Program-made: the position numbers and the translations under genes | The notes under the pieces: model-generated | Seen by the model: only the letters and a program-made list of their open reading frames with translations | Databases searched by the model: none | What the model was told of the DNA's origin: nothing | Assembly (NCBI GenBank): GCA_035532935.1 | Contig: DATKQE010000008.1 | Location: 62,001-126,000, forward strand | Length of the DNA stretch: 64,000 nt | Direction: 5' to 3' | DNA from: DATJLY01 sp035532935 | GTDB taxonomy: Bacteria > Pseudomonadota > Alphaproteobacteria > ATCC43930 > CGMCC-115725 | Part shown: positions 35,336 through 42,826 of the stretch, in pieces | Numbering within the stretch: position 1 is the first letter of the stretch | Layout of the letters: every line of letters starts with the position of its first letter

Positions 35336-37030
35336 TCAGTCGGCGGCCGGCTCCGCCGCGGCATTGGTGCCGGCAATATAGCCCTGGCAGGTCGCGCGGG
35401 CGAGGCCGTGCTGGCTGAATCCGCCGGCCGACTCACCGCCGCAATAGAGGCCGGGGATGACGCGGGCGCTCATGTCCATCACCTGGCAGCGCGCGTTGAT
35501 GCGCAGCCCCGCGCGCGTGTCGTGCACCACGGGCGTCGCCCAGGCGGCATAAAAAGGCGGCGTGGCGATGCGGTAGCGCGGCTCGGGCTTGCCGAAATCC
35601 TCATCGCACCCGGCCGCGACGAAGCCGTTGTAGCGGGCGACGGTCGCCTCGAGATTTTCGGGCGGCATCGGACGGCGCTGGTATTTCATCACGATCTTGC
35701 GCGCGAGGCCGGCGATGGTATCGGCGCTGAAGAAGAATCCGGCGTCGATGTCGACATTGGGCGGCACCGGCTTCCAGTTCTCGCGGCGGACCGCCTCGGC
35801 ATCGAAGATGGCCCAGATCGGGCCGCCGCCGTTGTGCCCGTCATCCAACCCGGCGAGTGCGGCATTGATGAAATTGCTGGGGTTGAAAGTGACGGCCTTG
35901 GCGTTGCGGTAGCTGCCTTGGACGTAGGGCTCGATGCTGTTGTAGTTGTTGCCGGTGAACTGCTCGCCGGTCTCGTCGTAGAAGCGCCGCCCCAGCATGT
36001 TCACCAGGATCACGTCCTGCCAGTCCGCGACCCTGAGGCCCGAGGCGCGGGCGCGATGGAACACCGCGCTGTCGGGCATCCATTGCAGGTTGCGATAGCC
36101 GTACTGGCAGCCGATCATGCCGGCCTTGGTCAGGGTGAGCCCGACCTCGCTCGTCTGATTGAACAGGCCCCACAGCGTCGCGCCGACGGCCATGGCGGCG
36201 AGTTCGCCGCTGGCGTCCTGATCCGACCACGGCATGCCGGCGAGGCCGCAATATTCCTCGGTCAGGCGCGGATCGAACATGCGGCGGAACTCGACATTGC
36301 CGGTCGAGCCGCCGGTGGCGATGACGACGGCCTTGCGCGCGCGGATGTCGAGCCTTGTGCCCTTATGATCGACAGCGATGCCGAGCACGCGGCCGGCGCG
36401 CGGTGCTGCGCGGTGGATCGCGGCCATCTTGTGCTCGAGCGCGATCTCGACGCCGGCCTTCCTCGCCGCGGCCGCGAGCGGATGCATCAGCCCGTTGCCG
36501 GTGGACATCGTCGTGCGTGCCGCCGGGTCCGCGGGCTTGCCGGTCTGGACGAGCGGCCAATCCATCGGCGCGGCGTGCATCTCGCGCGGCACCGAATTGC
36601 CGACGGAATTGCCGCCGCGGCTGTCCGGCTCCTTGTCGACGAAGACGACGCCGTGCGCGACCAGCCACTCGAAGGTGGCGACGCTGTTATCGGCAAAGGC
36701 GCGGACGATCTCGCGATCGTTGTAGCGGTAATCCGGGAAGCCGTTCGGCCCCACCACCGACCAGTCGGTCAGGTCGCGGAACAGCAGGTCCGGGCTGTCG
36801 GGGATGCCGTATTTCCGCTGCACGCTGGTGCCGCCGCCCAGCGGCACATTGCCGCCGCTGGTGATGGCGTGGCCGCCGACATGGTCCTGGGCCTCGACCA
36901 GGATCACCGATGCGCCTGCTTCGCGCGCGACGATCGCGGCCGGCAGCCCGGTCGCCCCCGAGCCAATCACCACCACGTCCGCCTCGCGCTGCCACGCGGG
37001 CGCCGCCGTCCCGTCCCCCGTCACCGCCAT
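35336..37030 (-). CDS. FAD-dependent oxidoreductase (fumarate reductase/ketosteroid dehydrogenase-like flavoprotein)
   Basis: 564 residues from the ATG at 37030, with GGGGGAG just upstream. FAD-binding fold: ADVVVIGSGATGLPAAIVARE near residue 17 and the ribose-binding acidic residue in SVILVEAQDHVGG. A second FAD region includes ARKAVVIATGGSTGN near 236, and the C-terminal PGLYCGGESAGGFSQHGLARA near 525. The overall plan is the FAD_binding_2 family, which oxidises or reduces C-C bonds next to carbonyls in steroids, organic acids or aromatic intermediates. No cytochrome domain. Substrate unknown. Confidence 0.9.
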   Translation of the reverse strand: MAVTGDGTAAPAWQREADVVVIGSGATGLPAAIVAREAGASVILVEAQDHVGGHAITSGGNVPLGGGTSVQRKYGIPDSPDLLFRDLTDWSVVGPNGFPDYRYNDREIVRAFADNSVATFEWLVAHGVVFVDKEPDSRGGNSVGNSVPREMHAAPMDWPLVQTGKPADPAARTTMSTGNGLMHPLAAAARKAGVEIALEHKMAAIHRAAPRAGRVLGIAVDHKGTRLDIRARKAVVIATGGSTGNVEFRRMFDPRLTEEYCGLAGMPWSDQDASGELAAMAVGATLWGLFNQTSEVGLTLTKAGMIGCQYGYRNLQWMPDSAVFHRARASGLRVADWQDVILVNMLGRRFYDETGEQFTGNNYNSIEPYVQGSYRNAKAVTFNPSNFINAALAGLDDGHNGGGPIWAIFDAEAVRRENWKPVPPNVDIDAGFFFSADTIAGLARKIVMKYQRRPMPPENLEATVARYNGFVAAGCDEDFGKPEPRYRIATPPFYAAWATPVVHDTRAGLRINARCQVMDMSARVIPGLYCGGESAGGFSQHGLARATCQGYIAGTNAAAEPAAD

Positions 37031-37119
37031 CTCTCCCCCGCCTATTTGTGCGCCGTCAACCGCGCCCCTTGCGATACAGGCAAAGCCGCGGCCCGGCAAG
37101 ATGCTCGCCGCTGCACCGC

Positions 37120-37983
37120 TCACCGCCCCTTCACGTGCGCCAGGAAGTGGAGCACGTCGCTGTTGAATTGCTGCGGGTCCTGCAGGAAGGAGAAATGGCT
37201 CACGTCCGGCTGTATCAGCAAGCCGGCGCCGGGGATGTGGTCGGCCATGAACAGCGTGTTCTCGCGTTTGATGGCCTCGTCATGGTCGGCGTCGACGATC
37301 CAGGTCGGCACGGTGATGGCGTGGAGCTGCGCCGCGGTGAAGTCGGGCTGCGTCGCCCACATCTTGGTGATCTGGGCCAGGAATTGCTGGTACTGCGTCG
37401 GCGTCGGCGTCGGCGACAGCGCCTCGTATTCCCTTTCGGCGCGGGCGATATAGGCGGTGAATACCGGACTCTTGGCGATGTCCTTGACGCCGCTCGGATC
37501 GGAATTGGCGGCGAAAGCGAACAGCTTGCTCAGGCGCTCGGGATGATGAATGGCGATATCGAGCCCGAGAATCGCCCCGTCGCTCCAGCCGACGATCGCC
37601 GCTTTCGGGATCTTCAGGAAATCCATCAGCCCGATCACGTCGGACGCCATCAGATCGTAGCCGAAGGGCTCGGCATTGCGCGTGCTGCGTCCGTGGCCGC
37701 GGCTGTCCATGACGATGACGCGATAGTGCCGCGCCAGGACCGGCACCTGGTTGCCCCAGTAATTCGCGTTCGCGAGCCCGCCATGCAGCAGGATGACGGG
37801 CGCGCCGCGGCCGAAGACGGCATACCAGATCCTGATCCCGTTCACCGCGGCATAGCCGCTCCGCGCCGCCTTGGGCAGGCTCGGCGTCGGCGGCAGGGTC
37901 TCCCATTGCGGCGCCGCCACTGCCACCGTGGCGGATAGGAACAGCACCAGCGCGACCAGGATTCCGCAGCGTGCGTGGCGCAT
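37120..37983 (-). CDS. Secreted alpha/beta hydrolase
   Basis: 287 residues; ATG at 37983. A signal peptide (MRHARCGILVALVLFLSATVAVAA) precedes the fold. Oxyanion motif VILLHGGLANANYW near residue 67, nucleophile elbow VGWSDGAI near 141 (Ser), acid in WIVDADHDEAIKR and catalytic His in QPDVSHFSFL. SDG instead of SxG is common in a subgroup of periplasmic hydrolases. It likely hydrolyses an ester or a C-C bond of a ring-cleavage product. The gene lies in a leftward run with the DUF427 and FAD oxidoreductase genes, though gaps of 37 and 89 bp leave operon status open. Confidence 0.9.
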   Translation of the reverse strand: MRHARCGILVALVLFLSATVAVAAPQWETLPPTPSLPKAARSGYAAVNGIRIWYAVFGRGAPVILLHGGLANANYWGNQVPVLARHYRVIVMDSRGHGRSTRNAEPFGYDLMASDVIGLMDFLKIPKAAIVGWSDGAILGLDIAIHHPERLSKLFAFAANSDPSGVKDIAKSPVFTAYIARAEREYEALSPTPTPTQYQQFLAQITKMWATQPDFTAAQLHAITVPTWIVDADHDEAIKRENTLFMADHIPGAGLLIQPDVSHFSFLQDPQQFNSDVLHFLAHVKGR

Positions 37984-38020
37984 GGTCTCCCCCTGGGATG
38001 AAAGCGGCGGCGGCGACCGG

Positions 38021-38782
38021 CTAGGAACGGCCAGCAGCCTCGACGTCGACGGCGACCTTGTCGGGATAGAAGCACAGATAGGATTCGATGCGCGGACACT
38101 CGGGCAGTGGGTTCTCGTAGGACCACGCTGCATCCGGCACGGTCTCTCCGCCGGCGCGCAACGTGAAATAGGAGGCGAAGCCCTTGTAGGGGCAGACGGT
38201 GCGGCGCGGCGACCGCGCCAGCAATTCCATACGCACATCCGCGCGCCGAATGTAATGGCGGGTCGGCAGTCCGGTCTCGAACAGGAACAGCGCGCGGCGC
38301 GTCTCGGCGAGCCGTATGCCCGCCGCCTCGATGCGGACGCGGCGTGCGCTCGCCCGCACGTCGATGCGGTGATAGGGATCGCGGGCGTGGCCGAAGACCT
38401 CCTCGTCCTCCTCGTACCAGTGATCGACCTGGGCCGGATCGAAGGCCAAGGCGCCGGCGAGCGCGGCCCCGGCGCGTCCGGGCGCGTCATGGCTCCACAA
38501 CGCATCGGCGCAGCGTCGATCGCCCGCGTTCAGCGTCCAAAACGCGGCTTCGCCCAGGAGCGGATGCGATTGTCGCCGCGGGCTCGGCACCACGAGATCG
38601 GTGCGTATGTCGGCGCGGGGAAAATAATAGATCGGGAGCCGGCTGCGCTCGAGCAGGATCATCGGCGCCGATGAATCCGCGACCGTGCAGCCGTTGATGA
38701 CGACGCGGACGCGCTTGGCGCACGGCACGACGGCGATAGGGCTTGCGTCCGCGGCGATGGGATATCCGACCGGTTGCGGCAT
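38021..38782 (-). CDS. DUF427 domain protein (tandem)
   Basis: 253 residues from the ATG at 38782, with GAGGAGG six bases upstream (a GTG one codon earlier is less well placed). The sequence holds two related halves. Half 1: RVRVVINGCTVADSSAPMIL, then RLPIYYFPRADIRTDLV near residue 50. Half 2: RVRIEAAGIRLAETRRALFL, then GLPTRHYIRRADVRMELL near 170, ending TVCPYKGFASYFTLRA. This is the usual duplicated DUF427 fold, a small beta barrel of unknown biochemical role found widely in Actinobacteria and Proteobacteria. Cytoplasmic. Confidence 0.9.
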   Translation of the reverse strand: MPQPVGYPIAADASPIAVVPCAKRVRVVINGCTVADSSAPMILLERSRLPIYYFPRADIRTDLVVPSPRRQSHPLLGEAAFWTLNAGDRRCADALWSHDAPGRAGAALAGALAFDPAQVDHWYEEDEEVFGHARDPYHRIDVRASARRVRIEAAGIRLAETRRALFLFETGLPTRHYIRRADVRMELLARSPRRTVCPYKGFASYFTLRAGGETVPDAAWSYENPLPECPRIESYLCFYPDKVAVDVEAAGRS

Positions 38783-38863
38783 CACGCACCTCCTCGTGCG
38801 CGAGCCTACCAGACCGGAAGCGGCTGCGGCTATGGGTCGGCCGAAACGAAGCGCAGGGTGCCC

Positions 38864-39424
38864 TTAGAAGACCGGGCAGAGATGACAGAGCGCACAATCG
38901 CTGGCGTCGTGGCCCATGGTGAAGGGCAGAGCGAGCATGCGATAGCGCGGCGCGTCGCCCTCCATCGGAAAACTCTGCGTCTCGTCGAGCTTGACCGCGC
39001 GCCGTGCGGCGTGGCGGGCGCGCGAGAGAATCCAGTCCGTCACCATCGGTGTGTACTCGATCGCGCCGTCATCGACGCCGAGCCGCGAAATGCGCGGCAT
39101 CGACCCGTCGCCGCCGTCGAAGGCGACGATGAGACTCCCCGGCCAGGAGTTGCCGACGAGCCCGCGGTCGAGATCGGCGAGGGCCGGAAACGGACGGCCG
39201 CGGCGCAACCGCTCCCAATAGAGCACGATCTCCTCGGCCCGCGCCGGCGAGGCGGAGGCGCGCGCGGTCGGCGGCGGTGGCTCTGGCGGCAGCGCCGGCG
39301 GCACCGCGGCCGCGATGCTGCAGGTGATGTCGCCGGACTTGTCCGGCGGCGGCGGAAGCGGGCCGAGGCGACGAACGACGGCGAGTTCCGCCAGCGATGC
39401 GATGGAACGATTGGCAGCACTCAT
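38864..39424 (-). CDS. PAS_5-like domain protein with Cys-rich C-terminus
   Basis: 186 residues; ATG at 39424, only 5 bp after the ribbon-helix-helix gene stop. After a Pro-rich linker (residues 25-60), YWERLRRGRPFPALADLD near 75 and the following strands resemble the PAS_5 fold found in alphaproteobacteria (compare the clearer copy at 62154-62690). The C-terminus is unusual: MGHDASDCALCHLCPVF, with three closely spaced Cys that could bind metal or a cluster. Last gene of the ParA operon; a role linked to that ATPase, for example positioning or sensing, is inference. Confidence 0.7.
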   Translation of the reverse strand: MSAANRSIASLAELAVVRRLGPLPPPPDKSGDITCSIAAAVPPALPPEPPPPTARASASPARAEEIVLYWERLRRGRPFPALADLDRGLVGNSWPGSLIVAFDGGDGSMPRISRLGVDDGAIEYTPMVTDWILSRARHAARRAVKLDETQSFPMEGDAPRYRMLALPFTMGHDASDCALCHLCPVF

Positions 39425-39429
39425 GGCGG

Positions 39430-39777
39430 CTATGCCGGTCCCTGGGCCGGGCTGGGCGCGGGCGGCGTCATGCCGCAGGCAAGGCAGTGGCAGCGTCCCT
39501 CGATGAGCGTAGGCACGACATGATCGAGATAATGGTCGAGCGCGGCCAGCAGCAGCGCCTGTCCGCTTTTGCGCAGATGCGCCGTCGCGAGCCGCAGGCG
39601 GCGGTGCCGCTTCTCGTCCAGGCGCAGCGGCAAACGCGCGCGTCCGTCCGGTTGCCGCGCGCGCCCTCCGGCGCCTGCGCCGGCGCTGCTGCGCGTCGTG
39701 GTGAAGCGGCTCGGCGCGGCCGCGCCCTTGGCGACGAGCAGCGCCTCGGTGAGTGATGCAGGTTCGAGCAGGCTCAT
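39430..39777 (-). CDS. Small ribbon-helix-helix-like protein, likely ParA partner
   Basis: 115 residues; the ATG overlaps the ParA stop (ATGA, 39774-39777). The middle, ARLPLRLDEKRHRRLRLAT then SGQALLLAALDHYLD (residues 47-86), has the strand-helix-helix pattern of CopG/MetJ-type DNA-binding proteins. N-terminus Ala/Gly-rich; a Cys pair occurs at CHCLACG. In small ParA systems such proteins bind the operator or centromere and stimulate the ATPase. DNA binding is predicted from pattern only. Confidence 0.7.
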   Translation of the reverse strand: MSLLEPASLTEALLVAKGAAAPSRFTTTRSSAGAGAGGRARQPDGRARLPLRLDEKRHRRLRLATAHLRKSGQALLLAALDHYLDHVVPTLIEGRCHCLACGMTPPAPSPAQGPA

Positions 39778-40469
39778 GCTGCACCTCGCGACGCAACGGC
39801 CACGTCGGCGGCGGGCAAGAACATTCCGCTCGGCAGCATGGTGCGGAAATCGCGGTTGATGCGACGCTCGAGATATTCCCAGAGCTGCGCGATCTCGGCT
39901 GCCGAACGGGTGTCGCCGGCGATCTCCATCACGGTGCGTCCGTCGATCATGCTGGAGGCGAAGCCGGTGCGGTGATGGACAATGGTCGGCGCGAGCGTGC
40001 CGTGCTGCGACAGGGCCATCACCGCTTCGGTGGTGATGCGCGCGCGCGGCGTCGCGCCGTTGAGGACGAAGACTAGCGGCTTCGCCAGGCGCTCGACCAG
40101 TTCGACCGTGGCGCCGACGGCGCGCAGATCGTGCGGGCTCGGCCGCGCCGGAATGATGACGAAGTCGGCGAGGCGGATGACCTCGACGATGGTCGCCTCG
40201 ATCGCCGGCGGCGTGTCGATGATCAGCAGCTTGATGCCGAACCCGCGCATCCGCTCGACATCAGCGGCAAGCCGGGCCGTGGACGTGCGGGCGAACAGCG
40301 GCGTATCCGCCTTGCGCGCGTTCCACCATTCCGAAAGACTGCCCTGAGGGTCCGTGTCGACGAGCGCCACCGGACCGGCGCCCGATTTGTTGGCGGCGAC
40401 GGCAAGATGGCCGGCGAGCGTCGTCTTGCCCGACCCGCCCTTCTGCGATGCGATCGCGATAATGTGCAT
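39774..40469 (-). CDS. ParA/MinD family ATPase
   Basis: 231 residues; ATG at 40469. Deviant Walker A SQKGGSGKTTLAGHLA at residues 8-23 with the signature Lys, A' motif VDTDPQGSLSEWW near 37, and switch II LLIIDTPPAIEAT near 79. Small type Ib-like size with no N-terminal DNA-binding domain. It forms a coupled operon with the RHH-like and PAS-like genes rather than with parB, so it is an orphan partition-type system, possibly plasmid-derived or a cargo-positioning ATPase. An imperfect palindrome covers its promoter. Confidence 0.92.
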   Translation of the reverse strand: MHIIAIASQKGGSGKTTLAGHLAVAANKSGAGPVALVDTDPQGSLSEWWNARKADTPLFARTSTARLAADVERMRGFGIKLLIIDTPPAIEATIVEVIRLADFVIIPARPSPHDLRAVGATVELVERLAKPLVFVLNGATPRARITTEAVMALSQHGTLAPTIVHHRTGFASSMIDGRTVMEIAGDTRSAAEIAQLWEYLERRINRDFRTMLPSGMFLPAADVAVASRGAA

Positions 40470-40509
40470 GCCCCGAACTCCCCAAATGGGCCGCGCGTGA
40501 GGTCATGGT

Positions 40510-40530
40510 TTTATACGGAAAGCCGTGTAA
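40510..40530 (-). promoter_or_regulatory. ParA promoter -10 with overlapping palindrome
   Basis: On the minus strand TACACGG-CTTT-CCGTATA forms an imperfect palindrome whose right half contains TATAAA (40510-40515), a good -10 about 40 bp before the ParA start. This layout suits autoregulation by the RHH-like partner. A -35 at standard spacing is not obvious. Confidence 0.4.
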
Positions 40531-40887
40531 GAGATACGAATATCGAAGCGGATTTATCGGCAAGACTGCACGAATTAATGGGATCATCCACGGCGATGTT
40601 TGGTGAATTTTGTGTATAGGAAACCTCGCACTTGGGGATGGAACGGGCCGACCCGGCGTAAATTAAGACGAAACACGCGAGCCGGGCGGCGCCACAATGG
40701 CGCGCCCTCCGGCACAACATCGCAAACGATGAAAGGATGCTGCGACATGAGAAATCTTGTGCGCGCCATGATCGCCGCCGGACTCTGCGTCGCGTTGGCG
40801 CCGGCGGCATCGGCGCAACGCGGGCACGATCACGACGGCCGTGGCCAAGACAGACGCGACCGCGGACCGGGCCGGGTCTGGCACGGC

Positions 40888-41037
40888 GACATACGTCTCG
40901 ATCAGCTTGCGGACGGGATGCGTTCCGGGCAGGATTTGGCCATAGTGGCGCATGAAGGTTTCCCAGCCTCCGCGGCCATCCCGTCGAACCCGCGCGATGG
41001 CGCAGATCGGCCCATCCTTGGCGTTGTAGATTGCTAT
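40888..41037 (-). pseudogene. Coding remnant truncated at the left insertion junction
   Basis: The minus-strand frame reads (M)AIYNAKDGPICAIARVRRD, GGWETFMRHYGQ, ILPGTHPVRKLIETY, with strongly GC third positions, and stops being coding-like where the host gene begins (about 40888). A perfect AAGGAGG lies 7 bp before the first codon, which is ATA (41035-41037) where ATG would be expected, so the start seems mutated. Family not recognised. Likely a gene of the inserted element cut at the junction. Confidence 0.5.
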
Positions 41038-41047
41038 CTCTCACCCT

Positions 41048-41065
41048 CCTTAAACGCGTTTAAGG
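41048..41065. promoter_or_regulatory. 18-bp perfect palindrome over ribosome site (island operator 1)
   Basis: CCTTAAACGCGTTTAAGG is a perfect palindrome; its left end is part of the AAGGAGG ribosome site of the minus-strand remnant (start 41037). It shares CTTAAA..TTTAAG halves with two sites before the 227-residue gene at 41240-41923, suggesting one regulator for both. Confidence 0.6.
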
Positions 41066-41168
41066 CCCAGCCCCAGCACATGCTCGGATAACCAAGCCGG
41101 CCGGACCATTGGGCGCACCTGTCCCTATGACAGGCCCAGCCCTAGCGTCATGTGCTGGGGCTGGGCCT
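41063..41168. repeat. 20-bp perfect inverted repeat
   Basis: Arms 41063-41082 (AGGCCCAGCCCCAGCACATG) and 41149-41168 are exact reverse complements, separated by 66 bp. A partial third copy (AGGCCCAGCCCT) lies at 41133-41144. The left arm abuts the palindrome at 41048-41065. It may be a recombination or replication site or a long hairpin of the element. Confidence 0.6.
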
Positions 41169-41182
41169 ATATGGGGAAACGA

Positions 41183-41213
41183 CAAAACCCCGGCCGGGCA
41201 GAGCCCGGCCGGG
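41183..41213 (-). terminator. Intrinsic terminator of the island gene at 41240-41923
   Basis: On the minus strand an 11-bp perfect stem (41203-41213 with 41189-41199, 3-nt loop) is followed by GTTTTG. It lies 27 bp past the stop of the leftward gene. Stem very GC-rich. Confidence 0.75.
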
Positions 41214-41239
41214 CTAGTTCTCTCGGAGGAAAGGGCGAA

Positions 41240-41923
41240 TTACGCCGCTTGCGGCACGGTAGCATCGACCGCATCGGCAAGGCGCGCACGCAATTCCGCG
41301 TCAATCGCGTCGCGCAAATCGTGCAATTCGATGCCCGAAAGGACATGTTGCGTACTGTCGGGCTTGCACTCGGAAAGCCGCGCCTTGACCATGTTGAAAA
41401 GCATGGTGAGCGGCACGTTTTCGAGCGTAACGGCCGGTTCAGCCGCTTCGGGCTCGGCCGTCGCGGCCGTCGCCTTCGCGGCCGGCGCGTTCGCGGCCGT
41501 CGCCGCTTTCGCGGCCGGACCGGACTTCTTCACGCGATTGACAGCTTGCCAGTATCCCTTGAACGGCGGCAAAATGGCGTCGAGAAGATCGTCAAAGACG
41601 CCATCGGCCGGCAGAGCCGGGTTGCCAATGGCTTGCCAATGCTCGGCAAGCGCGGCCGCGCGGCATTTTGAAGTGTAGTTTTGGGCCGAGGAAAGATGAT
41701 TGTCGCCGACCTTGGCGCCCGACGGCGCGAGCGCGGTCGCAATGGCGGTCGTCAACGCATTGGCATTGGCTTTGCCGTCGCCACGCACGCGGAAATACAT
41801 GGCGCCGGCGAGGATCGCACGAAGGCCGGCCGCTTCGGTCGAACGAAAGCCTTTCGCCGCAACGGAAATCATTTCCGCGTCGGGCAAATTGGCCAGAACG
41901 GTATGCGAGGTAAGGGTTGCCAT
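41240..41923 (-). CDS. Unknown protein of the inserted element
   Basis: 227 residues; ATG at 41923 with AAAGGA nine bases upstream, that site itself inside a CTTAAA-TCC-TTTAAG palindrome. Three parts: an N-terminal region of about 125 residues (MATLTSHTVLANLPDAEMIS, FRSTEAAGLRAILAGAMYF, HLSSAQNYTSKCRAAALAEH), an Ala/Pro/Glu-rich linker with repeated AAKA units (residues 135-165), and a helical C-terminus (MLFNMVKARLSECKPD, LHDLRDAIDAELRARLAD). No signal peptide, membrane helix or known catalytic motif. Not recognised. With its own operator and terminator it looks like an autonomous, regulated gene of the 1.9 kb insertion; a DNA-binding or replication accessory role is only a guess. Confidence 0.75.
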   Translation of the reverse strand: MATLTSHTVLANLPDAEMISVAAKGFRSTEAAGLRAILAGAMYFRVRGDGKANANALTTAIATALAPSGAKVGDNHLSSAQNYTSKCRAAALAEHWQAIGNPALPADGVFDDLLDAILPPFKGYWQAVNRVKKSGPAAKAATAANAPAAKATAATAEPEAAEPAVTLENVPLTMLFNMVKARLSECKPDSTQHVLSGIELHDLRDAIDAELRARLADAVDATVPQAA

Positions 41924-41926
41924 AGT

Positions 41927-41941
41927 CTTAAATCCTTTAAG
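41927..41941. promoter_or_regulatory. Island operator 2, over ribosome site
   Basis: CTTAAA-TCC-TTTAAG, perfect 6-bp arms with a 3-bp centre, beginning 4 bp before the ATG at 41923 and containing its AAAGGA ribosome site. Confidence 0.55.
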
Positions 41942-41950
41942 AGCGGCCCG

Positions 41951-41965
41951 CCTAAACCGTTTAAG
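41951..41965. promoter_or_regulatory. Island operator 3
   Basis: CCTAAA-CCG-TTTAAG, one mismatch from the CTTAAA..TTTAAG pattern, centred 24 bp upstream of operator 2 (about two helical turns), so both sites could be bound on one DNA face. Confidence 0.45.
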
Positions 41966-42346
41966 ACGCGCTCCCGCCGCAGGCACACTTATGGCCTTGG
42001 TGCCCGAACTCGGGCTTGCGGGATATGGCGTCAGCAAACGCGCGTTGGCGTGCCTCCTGTGGCGGGAACCGCCCGCTACGGTCCGAAGGCGCTTCGCCTC
42101 GGCAAGCCCAGTATGACCGGGCCGGCGGGTAGTACCACCAGAATAAAACATGAAATGTGCAAGTAAATTTCGCAAGGGTAGTATGTTTTTCAAGCATTTA
42201 ACGCGGCCGGCCGGGCGCGAGGACTTGAAATTTACTGAGAGAAAAATTTCAGAATTTAGGAATGCTACTTTAGTCATACTACTTGCCCAGGCGCAGCGCC
42301 CGTGATACACCAATCACTAATCATAGAAGGGAAGGGTAACAATCCA

Positions 42347-42619
42347 ATGCTGCGTCAACTCACGATCCTGACCAGTCTTATCCTGATGGGCGGTTGTGCT
42401 TCCTCGTTAGATGATTCCGGTGCATGTCGAGGTCAGTATTACATTGGCGAATCACAGGATGATGTGATGGTAGATTTCCCTGATCCAGACCAACCCCCGG
42501 ATAGCACCCTTGTCCTCAAGGGTGTCGAGCAGGAGATTTATAGCGATCCCTGCAGCATCAACCATCGGCGGCTATTCATAGAGAACGGCCGTCTGGTGGG
42601 TTGGACTACCGGGAACTGA
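42347..42619 (+). CDS. Small lipoprotein of the inserted element
   Basis: 90 residues from the ATG at 42347, with GAAGGGAAGGG upstream. An N-terminal lipoprotein signal LRQLTILTSLILMGGC gives lipobox LMGGC with Cys19. The mature part is acidic with Cys at CRGQYYIGESQDD and DPCSINHRRLF. Codon use is clearly less GC-biased than in neighbouring chromosomal genes, supporting foreign origin. No family recognised; an entry-exclusion, immunity or surface role is conceivable for a mobile element but unproven. Confidence 0.65.
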   Translation: MLRQLTILTSLILMGGCASSLDDSGACRGQYYIGESQDDVMVDFPDPDQPPDSTLVLKGVEQEIYSDPCSINHRRLFIENGRLVGWTTGN

Positions 42620-42673
42620 TTTCCTGCGTGTAGAGCCACAGGAACATTTCCTTCCACTCATCCCACCAATAGC

Positions 42674-42825
42674 TTACTGAACCCGGTCGTCCACAAGTAT
42701 GATGTTCTGCCATGCGATGGCCGCCGATCCGGTCGCGGAACGCGTTATAACTCTCTTCAAGGCCGTTCCTTCGGCGATCTGATTCATCTTGAGCATGAAT
42801 ATCTCGTATGAAACAGGCCGTGCAA
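42674..42825 (-). pseudogene. Coding remnant truncated at the right insertion junction
   Basis: The minus-strand frame entering from the right junction reads RPVSYEIFMLKMNQIAEGT, ALKRVITRSATGSAAIAW, QNIILVDDRVQ and ends at a TAA (42674-42676). It has no start of its own and becomes coding-like exactly where the host gene's C-terminal half stops. Family not recognised. It could be the 3' part of the gene whose 5' part is at the left junction if the element integrated as a circle. Confidence 0.45.
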
Positions 42826-42826
42826 T

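Larger units (their letters stand above)
40747..41091 (+). pseudogene. Small secreted protein, N-terminal half, interrupted by insertion
   Basis: ATG at 40747 after AAAGGA. A clear signal peptide (MRNLVRAMIAAGLCVALAP, cleavage near ASAQ) is followed by a His/Asp/Arg-rich stretch and VWHGDIR, ending about 40895. From there the frame runs on into unrelated sequence until a stop at 41091. The missing C-terminal half (GWWWVV, YPAPIYPYP, PQCPVPWQPV) is found at 42836-43057 on the same strand. Together they make one small Tyr/Pro/Trp-rich exported protein of the kind common in Rhodospirillales-like genomes. About 1.94 kb separates the halves. Confidence 0.75.
41924..42346. other. AT-rich control region of the inserted element
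   Basis: This 423-bp region between divergent genes has no supported gene. The first 45 bp hold two operator-like palindromes. From about 42130 to 42300 it is AT-rich, unlike the rest of the window, and contains short inverted sequences: GAAATTT..AAATTTC (about 42227-42252) and GGGTAGTATG (near 42176) against CATACTACTTGCCC (near 42276). These fit promoters or an origin-like stretch. Confidence 0.5.

Noticed and set aside
40511..41044. 177-residue minus-strand frame starting with GTG
   Set aside because: Its start directly abuts the AAGGAGG with no spacing and its Arg-rich translation is not coding-like; the frame two bases over gives the better remnant.
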